This document shows positions 8,721-17,300 of a stretch of 64,000 nucleotides of DNA, piece by piece; the first letter of the stretch is position 1, and the number at the start of each line of letters is the position of its first letter. Origin of the DNA: an uncultured Coriobacteriales bacterium (GTDB lineage Bacteria; Actinomycetota; Coriobacteriia; Coriobacteriales; UMGS124). The stretch covers positions 124,001 to 188,000 of the forward strand of contig CAKUAI010000002.1 in assembly GCA_934636245.1 (NCBI GenBank). Reading direction: 5' to 3'. Both the position numbers and the translations under genes were made by a program. The notes beneath the pieces are model-generated. The model made no database searches and was not told the DNA's origin. It saw only the letters and a list, made by a program, of their open reading frames with translations.

Positions 8721-10730
8721 CTAGTACTGAGACTCGTGCTTGGAGAAGAAGTCGGTCCTGGCGGGCAGCTCGCGCACCACATGCTCGCCGGGGGTCTCGC
8801 CGGCAGCAACGGTGAGCTCGTCGAGGCTCATGAAGGCGTAGTCCCAGCTGAAGAAGAACTTCTCGTCAAACTGGAAGTAGTCGCGGATCATCTCGCAGCC
8901 GGTGGGCACGCAGGGGTGCATGAGCAGGGCGGCCACGCGCAGGGCCGCGAACGCGTCGCGCAATGCCGCCTGCATGGCGCTCGTCGTGGCGGCCTCGTCG
9001 TCCATGTTCTTGGCAGCCTTGCTTGCGTCGCTCCAGCGCTTGTTGGCATCGCGGATGAAGTCGTCGGCCACGCGCAGGGCGCCGGGGAAGTCGAGCACGT
9101 GCATCTTGCGCTCGAAGGCAAGCAGCGCCTTCTCGCAGGCGGCGCTGACCTCGGGGGCGCAGGCGCCTGCGGGCAGCTTGCCTGCGCAGTGCGAGGTCGC
9201 GCCGTAGAAGCACGAGCGCGCAAGGCGGTTGAAGACGTTGGTGAGCAGCGCCGACTCCTTGAGCGCGGGATCGGCCATGCGGGGGTCTTCGCGCTTCTTG
9301 GGGTCGGGCTCGTAGGGCTTGGGGGAGAAGCTCACGGGTTTGTCGCCCAAGCCGAGCGACAGCCAGTGGGCGCGCAGCTGCTCGGGCGTGTAGTAATCGA
9401 GCAGATCGAGCGCCATGGGGGGCTTCACGGCGCCGGAGCTGGAGGCCTTGGCGCCCATGAAGAGGATGTGGTAGTTGGCCACGGGCACGCTCTGCTTGAG
9501 GTCCCAGCCCAGGGCGTCCCACAGGGCAGGCTGCGCCACGCAGTAGAAGTAGATGTTGTCCTGGCCGATAAACTGGAACTGGTCGCAGTCCTCGCTGCAC
9601 CACCAGTCGCGCCAATCGTCGCTGGAGTAGCGGCCGCCGCCGTTCTCGGCGTCGAGGTCGAGCACGGTCTGGGTGAACGAGATGGGCGCCCACAGGCTCT
9701 CGGGCCAGCACCAGGTGGTGAGGCTCTCCACGCCGTCCATGACGGGGGTGGGCACGCCCCACTCGATGTTGCCCGTGATGCGGAAGGGCAGCAGGGTCTT
9801 GCCCGTGCGGAAGCGCACGCCGGCGGCCACGAGGGCGTCGCGGGCCTCGTCGCGGGCCTGCCAGTCGGCAAACGTCAGGCTGCAGGCGCCCTTGCCGTCG
9901 GTCTCGGTCAGCTCGTGGGCGGGCAGAGTCGGCAGCGCGGCGTTGAGCGCCTCGCGCATGGGGGCGGTCACGTGGATGACGGGGGGCAGCAGCCACTCGG
10001 CGACCGTGGAGGTCACCACGGGGCGCACGCGCTCGTCGCCCTTCTGGCGCGTGACCTCGCTTGCGATGAAGTCATGCTTGGAGGGCAGGTCGAAGTACCA
10101 GTTGTCCACCGGGCGCAGCTCGGGGGTGGTGCCGGTGAGCTGCGAGACGGGGTTGATGAGTTCCTCGGGCTCGAACTGGTGGCCCAGGTCGCATTCGTCG
10201 GCATAGGCCTTTTCGGACTTGCAGCCCTTCACGGGGCAGAAGCCCTTCACCTGGCGGCCGTTGAGGAATTGTCCGGCCTGCACGTCGTAGAACTGCTTGG
10301 TGGAGCGAAGCGACAGGGTGCCCGTCTCATGCAGGCGCTCTTCGATCTGGGCGGTGAGGGCGGCATGGCGGCTCGCGGCGGGCTCAAGGGCGCTGCCGGC
10401 GAAGATGTCCAGCGAGATGTTGTAGGCCTCGAGCGCCTGCTTCTGGTGCTCGTGGTTCGTCTTCACGTAGTCGACGATTGTGCCCTCGTAGCCTTCCTCG
10501 GCGACCTTCTTGCGGTAGCCCTCCATGATGGGCGAGCCGTAGCAGTCGGTGCCCGACACGAACACGACGTTGGAGGCGCCGATGCGGTCGCGCAGGAAGC
10601 GTGCGTAGAAGTCGGCGGGCACGAAGACGCCCGAGATGTGGCCGAAGTGCAGGTCCTTGTTGCCATAGGGCATGCCGCTGGTCACGACGGCGCGTTTAGG
10701 GAAGTGGGGGCGCTCACAAGCGTTGGACAT
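8721..10730 (-). CDS. Class I aminoacyl-tRNA synthetase, methionyl-tRNA synthetase-like, divergent
   Basis: 669 aa. The catalytic HIGH-equivalent is HFGH (28-31) in PYGNKDLHFGH. A zinc-knuckle-like insert carries CPVKGC and a third Cys nine residues on. The GQDNIYFYC segment matches the MetRS GKDI.FH block. Where MetRS has KMSKS, this protein reads GAKASSSGA (about residues 425-432), so the second signature is altered. I recall a MetRS-like subfamily in anaerobes annotated only as class I tRNA ligase family; this fits it. It may be the cell's MetRS or a paralogue. The ATG at 10730 has an AGGAAC site; a -10-like TATACT (minus strand, 10786-10781) upstream argues against any longer start. Confidence 0.7.
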   Translation of the reverse strand: MSNACERPHFPKRAVVTSGMPYGNKDLHFGHISGVFVPADFYARFLRDRIGASNVVFVSGTDCYGSPIMEGYRKKVAEEGYEGTIVDYVKTNHEHQKQALEAYNISLDIFAGSALEPAASRHAALTAQIEERLHETGTLSLRSTKQFYDVQAGQFLNGRQVKGFCPVKGCKSEKAYADECDLGHQFEPEELINPVSQLTGTTPELRPVDNWYFDLPSKHDFIASEVTRQKGDERVRPVVTSTVAEWLLPPVIHVTAPMREALNAALPTLPAHELTETDGKGACSLTFADWQARDEARDALVAAGVRFRTGKTLLPFRITGNIEWGVPTPVMDGVESLTTWCWPESLWAPISFTQTVLDLDAENGGGRYSSDDWRDWWCSEDCDQFQFIGQDNIYFYCVAQPALWDALGWDLKQSVPVANYHILFMGAKASSSGAVKPPMALDLLDYYTPEQLRAHWLSLGLGDKPVSFSPKPYEPDPKKREDPRMADPALKESALLTNVFNRLARSCFYGATSHCAGKLPAGACAPEVSAACEKALLAFERKMHVLDFPGALRVADDFIRDANKRWSDASKAAKNMDDEAATTSAMQAALRDAFAALRVAALLMHPCVPTGCEMIRDYFQFDEKFFFSWDYAFMSLDELTVAAGETPGEHVVRELPARTDFFSKHESQY

Positions 10731-10832
10731 GAGGATGTTCCTGCCTTTTTGTCGTACGTTGGTCTTTTTCAAGTGGAGCAAGTATAGAGCCGCGTGGGGC
10801 CTGTGTGACGGCTCAAGGTGGCCTGCCCGCGC

Positions 10833-11150
10833 TTACTCCACGGTGCCGTAGGTGAGGCCCCAGCCGTGAGCGGTGACGATCGAGTTCATCTGGTCGCACA
10901 GACGCGCCCTCGTGTAGGTGCCGGACGGCATGAGCGTGCAGACCTCCATGATGTCGTCGCACACGTCGCAGGACTCGGCCAAAAGGACAAGGTCCAGGCG
11001 GCTTGCCTGCTCTTTGCGGGCAAAGAGGGTGTTTACCAGGTCCTGCAGCACGCCGTAGTCCTCGCTGCGCACGTTGATGGGGCCGCTGGGCGCCCGGGTC
11101 TCGTCGCGCGTGGGCAGGGTGGCGGCAAATGGGTTGAAGTCGTAGGACAA
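10833..11150 (-). CDS. Small conserved-looking protein of unknown function, TTG start
   Basis: 105 aa, soluble, with no transmembrane segment. It contains two nearby cysteines (ESCDVCDD) and a C-terminal helix-turn region (TRARLCDQMNSIVTAHGWGLTYG) that could suit a small regulator, but I do not recognise a family. The start is the TTG at 11150, supported by a GGAGG ribosome site about 5 nt upstream on the minus strand; no ATG or GTG fits better. It lies upstream of the MetRS-like gene on the same strand, with about 100 bp between them that include that gene's own -10. Confidence 0.5.
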   Translation of the reverse strand: MSYDFNPFAATLPTRDETRAPSGPINVRSEDYGVLQDLVNTLFARKEQASRLDLVLLAESCDVCDDIMEVCTLMPSGTYTRARLCDQMNSIVTAHGWGLTYGTVE

Positions 11151-11275
11151 AGGGGCCTCCGGGGGTGTGCGGCTGGTTTTGTGAATCGCGCAGGCACACT
11201 ATAGCGCATGCCGCGCCGGCCGCAGGTCCCGCCGTCTTGCACCACATGTCCTGCCCGTTGCGTAGATATCGGGCA

Positions 11276-11291
11276 TTTCACGAGCGTGAAA
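11276..11291. promoter_or_regulatory. Perfect inverted repeat, candidate operator
   Basis: TTTCACG and its exact complement CGTGAAA flank a 2-nt AG spacer. The site lies 12 bp before a TATCAT hexamer (11304-11309) that could be the -10 of the aminotransferase transcript. The cognate regulator is unknown. Confidence 0.45.
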
Positions 11292-11420
11292 CGTGCGGCG
11301 GGCTATCATTTATGGTTACAGCGAAACCGCCGGATCGTCGCGACAGGGGAGAAGCGGGGCCTTTGGGTCCCCGGTTCTGCGTCGCGCGTTCCGAACATCT
11401 CACAAACGAAGGGTGCCGCC

Positions 11421-12719
11421 ATGTCCGCGTCATACTATGAGTCTCTCTCCGACTCCGAGCTTGCAAGCCAGACTGCCGAACTCGAGGAGCGCATCGCCCA
11501 AATCAAGGCGCGCGGCCTGAAGCTCAACATGGCGCGCGGCAAGCCGTCTTCCGAGCAGCTCGACCTGTCTCGCCCCATGCTCGACGTCCTGAAGTCCGAC
11601 GCCGTTCTCGCCGACGGCGGCGTCGACTGCGCCAACTACGGCTGCCTTGAGGGTATCCCGTCGTGCCGCAAGTTCTTCGGCGACATTCTGGGTGTGCCCG
11701 CCGACAACGTCCTCATCGGCGGCGAGAGCTCGCTCACCCTCATGTACGACGCCGTCAGCCATGCCATGGTCAAGGGTGTCTGCGGCGCCGACCCGATGCT
11801 TTTGCAGATGCAGGCCCGCAAGCTCAAGTGGATTTGCCTCGTTCCCGGCTACGACCGCCACTTTGGTATCGTCTCGCAGTTCGGTTTTGAGTGCGTCTGC
11901 GTGCCGCTGGGTGAGGACGGCCCGGACATGGACGCCGTCGAGGCCCTCGTGGCCGACCCCGACGTCAAGGGCATGTGGTGCGTCCCCAAGTACTCCAACC
12001 CCTCGGGCTGCATCTATTCCGACGAGGTCATCGAGCGTATCGCGCGCCTGAAGCCCGCCGCGCCCGACTTCCGCGTGTACTGGGACAACGCCTACTGCGA
12101 GCACTTCCTCTACCCCGAGGGTGCCGCCCCCATCGCCAACGTCTTCGAGCTGTCCTGCGCCGCCGGCAACCCCGACCTGGTGTACCAGTTCTGCTCCACT
12201 TCCAAGATCACCTTCCCCGGTGCGGGCGTGTCCGCCATGGCGGCGAGCAAGGCCAACCTCGACGACCTTAAGAGCGAGTACAAGCACCGCATGATCGGTC
12301 ACGACAAGCTCAACCAGCTGCGCCACGTGCTCTACCTGCGCGACCTCGAGGGCCTGCGTGTCCACATGGCCAAGCAGGCCGACATCATGCGCCCGCGCTT
12401 CGAGCTTGTGGAGAAGCGCTTCACCGAGGGCCTGGGCGACCTCAGCGTCGCCAGCTGGACGCATCCGCGCGGCGGCTACTTCGTGTCGTTCGACGGCCCC
12501 GAGGGTTCGGCCAAGGCGGTGTTCGAGCTGTGCGCCGAGTGCGGCGTGACGCTCACGGGCGCCGGCGCCACCTATCCGGGCGGGGTCGACCCCAAGGACT
12601 CCAACATCCGCATCGCGCCCACCTATCCCACCCTCGCCGAGCTCGACGAGGCGCTGGGCGTGTTCGTGACCTGCGTCAAGCTCGTGAGCGCACGCCTGGC
12701 GCGTGCCGCAAGGGCCTAG
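11421..12719 (+). CDS. Aminotransferase class I, aspartate aminotransferase subgroup Ic
   Basis: 432 aa. The N-terminal LNMARGKPSSEQLDLS and the NYGCLEG(I)PSCR block are hallmarks of the subgroup Ic aspartate aminotransferases found in actinobacteria and other bacteria. The PLP-binding lysine is K262 in CSTSKITFPGAG, and KYSNPSG corresponds to the substrate-binding NP region. It should interconvert aspartate/2-oxoglutarate and oxaloacetate/glutamate in the cytoplasm. The ATG at 11421 opens the family-typical N-terminus; the same frame continues upstream but is non-coding in character and overlaps the operator region. Ribosome site GAAGGG is moderate. menG follows after 9 nt. Confidence 0.85.
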   Translation: MSASYYESLSDSELASQTAELEERIAQIKARGLKLNMARGKPSSEQLDLSRPMLDVLKSDAVLADGGVDCANYGCLEGIPSCRKFFGDILGVPADNVLIGGESSLTLMYDAVSHAMVKGVCGADPMLLQMQARKLKWICLVPGYDRHFGIVSQFGFECVCVPLGEDGPDMDAVEALVADPDVKGMWCVPKYSNPSGCIYSDEVIERIARLKPAAPDFRVYWDNAYCEHFLYPEGAAPIANVFELSCAAGNPDLVYQFCSTSKITFPGAGVSAMAASKANLDDLKSEYKHRMIGHDKLNQLRHVLYLRDLEGLRVHMAKQADIMRPRFELVEKRFTEGLGDLSVASWTHPRGGYFVSFDGPEGSAKAVFELCAECGVTLTGAGATYPGGVDPKDSNIRIAPTYPTLAELDEALGVFVTCVKLVSARLARAARA

Positions 12720-12728
12720 GGGACGCGC

Positions 12729-13487
12729 ATGGAGACTCCCGAGCTCAACCTCGATCAAAAGGGCGAGATGGTGCAGGGCATCTTCTCCAAGATCGCCCGC
12801 AAGTACGACACGTTCAACGCCCTGTCGAGCATGGGCATCTACAAGGCCTGGCTCAAGCGGGTGGCGCTCACCGCCGCCTGCACGCCCCAGGAGCGCGTCC
12901 TGGACGTGGCGGGCGGCACCGGCGACGTGTCGTTCGAGCTGTGCCGCCGCTGCCCGCCTGCCAGCGTAGAGGTTTCCGACTTCACGCCCGAGATGCTCGA
13001 GGTGGCGCGCAGCCGTGCCGAGGCCGGGGCCTCGTGCGGGGTCGCCTGCTCCTTCAAGGTCGCCGACGCCATGAACCTGCCGTACGACGACGAGTCGTTC
13101 GACGTGCTCACGATGGCCTACGGCCTGCGCAACTTCTCCGATCGCAAGCGCGCCATGCGCGAGGCGGCCCGTGTGCTCAAACCGGGCGGCCGCGCCGTCA
13201 TCCTGGAGTTCGGCACGCCCCCCAACGCTGTGTGGCGCGCCATCTACCACGTGTATCTCATGCATGTCGTGCCCGCCGTGGGCGGGGCGGTGTGCGGGGA
13301 CTCGTCGGGCTTCAAGTACCTGGCGAGCTCCATCCGCGAGTTCCCCCCGCAGGACACCGTCGTGCGGGAACTGCTCGAGTCGGGCTTTGAAAAGGCCGAT
13401 TACCGCGACTGCACGGGCGGTATCGCCGCCGTGTACGAGGCGCACAAGGCGCCCCGCGCCACCACACCCGCCGAGAAGCTCGGCTAA
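12729..13487 (+). CDS. menG: Demethylmenaquinone methyltransferase (UbiE/MenG family)
   Basis: 252 aa SAM-dependent methyltransferase. The SAM motif I is LDVAGGTGDVSFEL, the central DAMNLPYDDESFDVLTMAYGLRNF matches the UbiE/MenG signature (FD.vt.afGlRN), and VLKPGGRAVILEF is motif III. N-terminal FSKIARKYDTFNALSS is typical of the family. It methylates the demethylmenaquinone ring, the last step of menaquinone synthesis, at the membrane. It follows the aminotransferase gene and precedes an amidohydrolase by 20 nt. Coriobacteria rely on menaquinone or methylmenaquinones for anaerobic respiration. Confidence 0.9.
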   Translation: METPELNLDQKGEMVQGIFSKIARKYDTFNALSSMGIYKAWLKRVALTAACTPQERVLDVAGGTGDVSFELCRRCPPASVEVSDFTPEMLEVARSRAEAGASCGVACSFKVADAMNLPYDDESFDVLTMAYGLRNFSDRKRAMREAARVLKPGGRAVILEFGTPPNAVWRAIYHVYLMHVVPAVGGAVCGDSSGFKYLASSIREFPPQDTVVRELLESGFEKADYRDCTGGIAAVYEAHKAPRATTPAEKLG

Positions 13488-13507
13488 ACGACAGGAGGAC
13501 CGGTCCT

Positions 13508-14905
13508 ATGCTGCTCACATCCCGCTATGTGATTCCCGTGTCCAGCGCGTTTGACACCTACATCGAGTACGGCGCCGTGCTCGTCGAGGGCGACCGCATC
13601 GTCGAGGTCGGACCCGCTTCCGACCTCATGGCGCGCCATCCCGGCGAGGAGGTCCGCGACTTCGGTATGGCCGCCATCATGCCTGGTTTCGTGGACTGCC
13701 ACTCGCACCTGGAGTTCTCGCTCATGCGCGGCATCCTCAACGACACGCCCTATGCGAGCTGGAAGGCCTTCATCAACGAGAAGATGGCCTTGCTCACCAT
13801 CAAGGACTGGTTCGACTCCGCCTACATCGGCGCCTACGAGGCCCTTACCGCCGGCATCACCTGCGTGGCCGACGTCACCTCCACGGGTGCATGCCTGCCC
13901 GCTATCGCCGAGCTGGGCCTGCGCGGTATCGTGTACCGCAGCGTCGGTGCGCCCGCCCGCAAGCAGGTCGAGGAGGAGATGGGGCGCGCCGTCGAGCAGA
14001 TCGGGCAGTGGCGCGGCCAGGTTGCCGACACCGACCGCATCCAGATCGGCATCGCCCCCGAGAACCTCTTCAGCTGCCATCCCCAGATCCTCAAGGAGGT
14101 CGCGGACTTTGCAAACGCCACCGGCACGCCCGTGGCCATGCACCTGGCCGGCTCTCAGGAGGAGTGCGACTTCATCCGCTATGGCTCGTCGGTGTTCTCC
14201 ATCGCCAACGACTCCTCTGACCACCAGGCATTCGCCCCGCGCCAGTCGGTGGAGCTGCTGCCTGCCGGTTGCACGCCTGTGCAGTATGCGCTCAACTGGG
14301 ACATCCTCGACGTGCCGCAGCTGCTCGCCGTCCATTGCGTCAAGCTTGAGGACCACGACATCGAGCTTCTGCGCGACCACGGCGTGAGCGTTGCCGTGAC
14401 GCCGCGCGCTTGCGCCAAGCTCGGCCAGGGTCTGGCACGCATCCCCGAGATGCGCCGTGCCGGCATCGCCGTGGGCCTGGGCTCCGACTCGCCGGCGGCT
14501 TCCGACAGCATGGACCCGATCGCCGAGATGCGCTTCGCCATGCTTGCCCTGCGCGCCACGCACGGCAAGGACGGCTTCATCGAGGGCCCCGACATGATTC
14601 GCATGGCCACACTCGACTCTGCCCGTGCCCTGGGTCTCGACGACCTCGTGGGCTCGCTCGATCCGGGCAAGAAGGCCGACATCATCGCCATCGACCTGTC
14701 CGACTCGCGTCAGGCCCCCACGCACTTCCCCACCTCTGCCGTTGTGCATACCTCCAGTAGGGATGATGTCATGATGACGATGGTCGACGGCAATATCGTC
14801 TATGATGCCGCTGACAAGTTCTGCCAGGTGCCTAACGCCGACACGCACGAGATGCGAAGGATCACTCAGAGCCTTGAGACCGTGCGTCGTCGCCTGAGGT
14901 CGTAA
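13508..14905 (+). CDS. TRZ/ATZ-family amidohydrolase, possible aminodeoxyfutalosine deaminase
   Basis: 465 aa, amidohydrolase superfamily. Metal ligands are visible in order: HSHLEF (HxH), HLAGSQEE, VHCVKLEDHD and GSDSPAASDS (Asp). The TPRACAKLGQG segment is typical of the cytosine deaminase/MtaD/MqnX branch. These enzymes deaminate aromatic nitrogen rings. Lying 20 nt behind menG with a strong AGGAGG site, it may be MqnX of the futalosine menaquinone route, which deaminates aminodeoxyfutalosine; this is inference from context. Alternatives are 5-methylthioadenosine/S-adenosylhomocysteine deaminase or a guanine-type deaminase. Confidence 0.75.
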   Translation: MLLTSRYVIPVSSAFDTYIEYGAVLVEGDRIVEVGPASDLMARHPGEEVRDFGMAAIMPGFVDCHSHLEFSLMRGILNDTPYASWKAFINEKMALLTIKDWFDSAYIGAYEALTAGITCVADVTSTGACLPAIAELGLRGIVYRSVGAPARKQVEEEMGRAVEQIGQWRGQVADTDRIQIGIAPENLFSCHPQILKEVADFANATGTPVAMHLAGSQEECDFIRYGSSVFSIANDSSDHQAFAPRQSVELLPAGCTPVQYALNWDILDVPQLLAVHCVKLEDHDIELLRDHGVSVAVTPRACAKLGQGLARIPEMRRAGIAVGLGSDSPAASDSMDPIAEMRFAMLALRATHGKDGFIEGPDMIRMATLDSARALGLDDLVGSLDPGKKADIIAIDLSDSRQAPTHFPTSAVVHTSSRDDVMMTMVDGNIVYDAADKFCQVPNADTHEMRRITQSLETVRRRLRS

Positions 14906-14929
14906 CTCCAGCTAGAAAGGTCGTTTTCC

Positions 14930-15193
14930 ATGTCAGATTCTGCCGATCAGTTCTTCCCCGAGGAGGGCGGAGCCCAGGGGGACGTCGCCCCCACGACCAC
15001 CCCTTCGCCTCAGCGCGAGAAGGGCGCCATCAAGCCGCCGACGTTCGGCATGGCTGTCGCCATCGCCGTCGTCGCGTTGCTGCTTGGTTTGGGCGTGGGG
15101 TATTTTGCGGGTATGTACGTCGCTTCGAACTCGCAAATCGCAGCCGACGGTCTCACCAATGGAGCAGCCGCAGCCGCGGCGAAAACTGAGTAG
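14930..15193 (+). CDS. Small single-pass membrane protein of unknown function
   Basis: 87 aa. An acidic, proline-rich cytoplasmic head (about 35 residues) precedes one transmembrane helix (AVAIAVVALLLGLGVGYFAG) containing GxxxG-type spacing, then a short Ala-rich outer tail. It has an AGAAAGG ribosome site and ends 9 nt before the TPR-protein gene, which shares the same topology, so the two may form a membrane complex. I recognise no family. Confidence 0.6.
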   Translation: MSDSADQFFPEEGGAQGDVAPTTTPSPQREKGAIKPPTFGMAVAIAVVALLLGLGVGYFAGMYVASNSQIAADGLTNGAAAAAAKTE

Positions 15194-15202
15194 GAGAATC
15201 TC

Positions 15203-16099
15203 GTGGCTTTTGATAAGAACAACACCCCGGGTTGGATGAAGGTCGTCATCGTTGCCTTTGCCGTCATCCTGGTGGTCTCGATGTGCCTGCCGTTCTTCAG
15301 CAGCTGCTCGTTCAGCTCTGGCAACGCCTCCCAGCAGGCCGATGAGTCTGACCAGCAGGCCGATTCCACGACGTCTGACACCACGGTCGCCGCAGTGAAG
15401 CAGAAGTACTCCGGCATCATCTCGAACCTGGAGCAGAAGCTTGCCGACAACCCCGACAACACCACGGCCATGGCGAGTCTGGGCAACAACTACATGGACA
15501 TGGCCAACGCCATGCGTGCGGCTTCCGACTACTCCGGCAACGAGGACCAGGTTGAGGAAGCCTTTGCCACGGCTGCCGATTACTACGGCCAGTACCTGGC
15601 CAAGGAGACTTCCCAAGCCGTGAGCGTCGACCACGCCGTGTGCCTCTTCTACGGCGGCAAGGCCGACGAGGGCCTCGCCGAGCTGACCGCTTACGTTGAG
15701 GGCGACGGCGCCGACTACGCCATGGCGTGGTTCAACCTGGGCGTCATGCATTACACCGGCGAGACTCCCGACTACGCCGCCGCGGTCGAGGCGTTCAACA
15801 AGGCCGCCGAGCTTGATTCCGACGGTTCGGCCGGCGTGTCCATGACGGCTCAGATTTACGCCCAGCTGGCGCAGAACGCGCTCGACGGGCAGAGCTCCGA
15901 CAGCGAGGACGCTGCAGACGCCGATTCCTCGAGCGCTGAGGGCGCGGCCGACGCTGGCTCTGCGGACGCTGAGACTTCTGCCGATGCTGACTCTGCCGAC
16001 GCTCAGAAGGACGACGAGAAGGCCGACAACGACTCTTCTAGCGACAAGGCAGATGACTCTGCCAAGACGGAGAAGGAAGCCGATTCGGCCACGAAGTAA
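15203..16099 (+). CDS. Membrane-anchored TPR protein with acidic low-complexity tail
   Basis: 298 aa, GTG start with TAGGAGAA upstream. One N-terminal transmembrane helix (about 13-32) is followed by a Ser/Gln/Asp linker, then two to three TPR-like helical hairpins (MASLGNNYMDMANAM..., AMAWFNLGVMHY...AAVEAFNKAAELD). The last ~85 residues are Ser/Ala/Asp/Glu/Lys repeats with no fold. Such proteins usually scaffold extracytoplasmic complexes. The preceding small membrane protein is likely its partner. No enzymatic motif is seen. Confidence 0.65.
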   Translation: MAFDKNNTPGWMKVVIVAFAVILVVSMCLPFFSSCSFSSGNASQQADESDQQADSTTSDTTVAAVKQKYSGIISNLEQKLADNPDNTTAMASLGNNYMDMANAMRAASDYSGNEDQVEEAFATAADYYGQYLAKETSQAVSVDHAVCLFYGGKADEGLAELTAYVEGDGADYAMAWFNLGVMHYTGETPDYAAAVEAFNKAAELDSDGSAGVSMTAQIYAQLAQNALDGQSSDSEDAADADSSSAEGAADAGSADAETSADADSADAQKDDEKADNDSSSDKADDSAKTEKEADSATK

Positions 16100-16207
16100 C
16101 CGCTCGCACGGCCTTTATGGACAAGTTTGGCAATCTTGGTGTTTGGAAGGTGTGCCAATCGGGTATTCAAGGGCAGTCGCGACGACAGTCCCAAGGAGGA
16201 TTTGCTT

Positions 16208-16525
16208 ATGAACCTACAGGTAGAGAGCATGGCGCAGGGAAGGAGGCTGCGCGTCGTCGTGAGCGGCGAGGTCGACGTGAGCAACGCCGAGGACCTGCGC
16301 GCCCAGATCGACGCTGGCCTGTCTGACGAGGCCGTGCAGGAAGTCGAGGTCGACATGGCCGAGGTTTCCTACATCGACTCGACGGGCATCGGCGTGCTTG
16401 TGGGTTCGGCCCACAAGGCCCAGGACTCCGGTCGTGTCTTCCAGGTGCTCAATCCCCAGGCCAACGTCCTGAGGATTTTGGGCCTGCTTGGCGTTGACGA
16501 GGTGCTCGGGCTCAAAGAGTCCTAA
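16208..16525 (+). CDS. STAS-domain anti-sigma factor antagonist
   Basis: 105 aa, a complete STAS domain. The motif VSYIDSTGIGVLVGSAH carries the serine that SpoIIAB/RsbW-type kinases phosphorylate in family members, and VLNPQANVLRILGLLGVDEVL is the usual C-terminal helix. It would bind an anti-sigma factor and release a sigma factor. No kinase, phosphatase or sigma gene is adjacent. Start ATG 16208 has a clear AAGGAGG site. It is 108 bp after the TPR gene and is probably transcribed separately or by read-through. Confidence 0.85.
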   Translation: MNLQVESMAQGRRLRVVVSGEVDVSNAEDLRAQIDAGLSDEAVQEVEVDMAEVSYIDSTGIGVLVGSAHKAQDSGRVFQVLNPQANVLRILGLLGVDEVLGLKES

Positions 16526-16538
16526 TCCTTGGAACGAC

Positions 16539-16556
16539 AAAAACCGCCCCGGTTTT
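16539..16556 (+). terminator. Weak hairpin after the STAS gene
   Basis: AAAACC and GGTTTT pair across a GCCCC loop just after the STAS stop codon. The stem is short, so termination is uncertain. A -10-like TATACT (16612-16617) further on probably belongs to the tat transcript; I see no good -35. Confidence 0.35.
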
Positions 16557-16683
16557 GCCGACTTGGCAAACTAGTGCGATTTTTGTGGGCGTCTCGGCGC
16601 ATGTCTTGCCCTATACTGTCAAGACTTGCGCGCACCACAGGGGCGCAAACCGTAATGCCCGCATGCAACAGAAAGGTCCCACG

Positions 16684-17280
16684 GTGTTAGGAATCGGTGG
16701 TACCGAGCTCGCGATCATCCTCATATTCGGCTTCCTCATCTTCGGTCCGGACCGGCTTCCCGCCATGGGTCGCACCATCGGCCGTGCGCTGAGGCAGTTC
16801 CGTCAGGCCCAGGACCAGATGAACAAGATGGTTCAGACCGAGATCGTGAACCCGCTCAATGAGTCCATGAAAGAGCCTGCCAAGAAGCAGGGCCCCAAGA
16901 AGAAGGTCACCGGCGCTGCCGCTTCGGCCAAGCCTGAGACGTTTGCCGAGAAGAAGGCGCGCCTGGCTGCCGAGGCCGATGCCGTTGCCAAGCGCAAGGC
17001 TGCTGGCGAGACGGCTCCCGCCGCCGAGACGCCGGCCGCTCCCGTGAAGAAGGCCGGTACCTCCGAGACGTTCGCCGAGCGTAAGGCTCGCCTTGAGGCT
17101 GAGAAGGCCGCTGCCGCCGAGAAGAAGCCTGCCGCTGCGGCTGCCAAGCCCGCGACCACGGCGAAGAAGAGCACCTCCTCGGCTGCCAAGCTCTATGGTA
17201 TCGACAAGGATCGCATCGCAGCCGCCCGTGCAGCTGCCGCTGCCCAGAAGGCTGAGAAGGAGGAACAGGCCGACGCCTAA
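16684..17280 (+). CDS. tatA: Sec-independent protein translocase TatA/TatB subunit
   Basis: 198 aa with a GTG start. The N-terminus LGIGGTELAIILIFGFLIFGPDRLP is the TatA/TatB membrane helix with the conserved FGP turn, followed by an amphipathic helix (AMGRTIGRALRQFRQAQDQM). The remaining ~130 residues are Ala/Lys/Glu-rich and include a duplicated ETFAEKKARL / ETFAERKARL unit. The charged long tail is more TatB-like, but a single TatA-type protein often serves both roles in Gram-positives. AGAAAGG lies upstream of the GTG; the frame before it shows no coding sense. tatC follows after 20 nt. Confidence 0.85.
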   Translation: MLGIGGTELAIILIFGFLIFGPDRLPAMGRTIGRALRQFRQAQDQMNKMVQTEIVNPLNESMKEPAKKQGPKKKVTGAAASAKPETFAEKKARLAAEADAVAKRKAAGETAPAAETPAAPVKKAGTSETFAERKARLEAEKAAAAEKKPAAAAAKPATTAKKSTSSAAKLYGIDKDRIAAARAAAAAQKAEKEEQADA

Positions 17281-17300
17281 GGGCGGCCTGGAGACATACC

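Noticed and set aside
8649..10787. 712-aa plus-strand open frame
   Set aside because: Antisense to the MetRS-like gene; its Gly/His/Val-rich translation has no fold or motif and it has no ribosome site.
12530..13390. 286-aa plus-strand frame across the aminotransferase/menG junction
   Set aside because: Arg-rich shifted frame over two well-supported genes.
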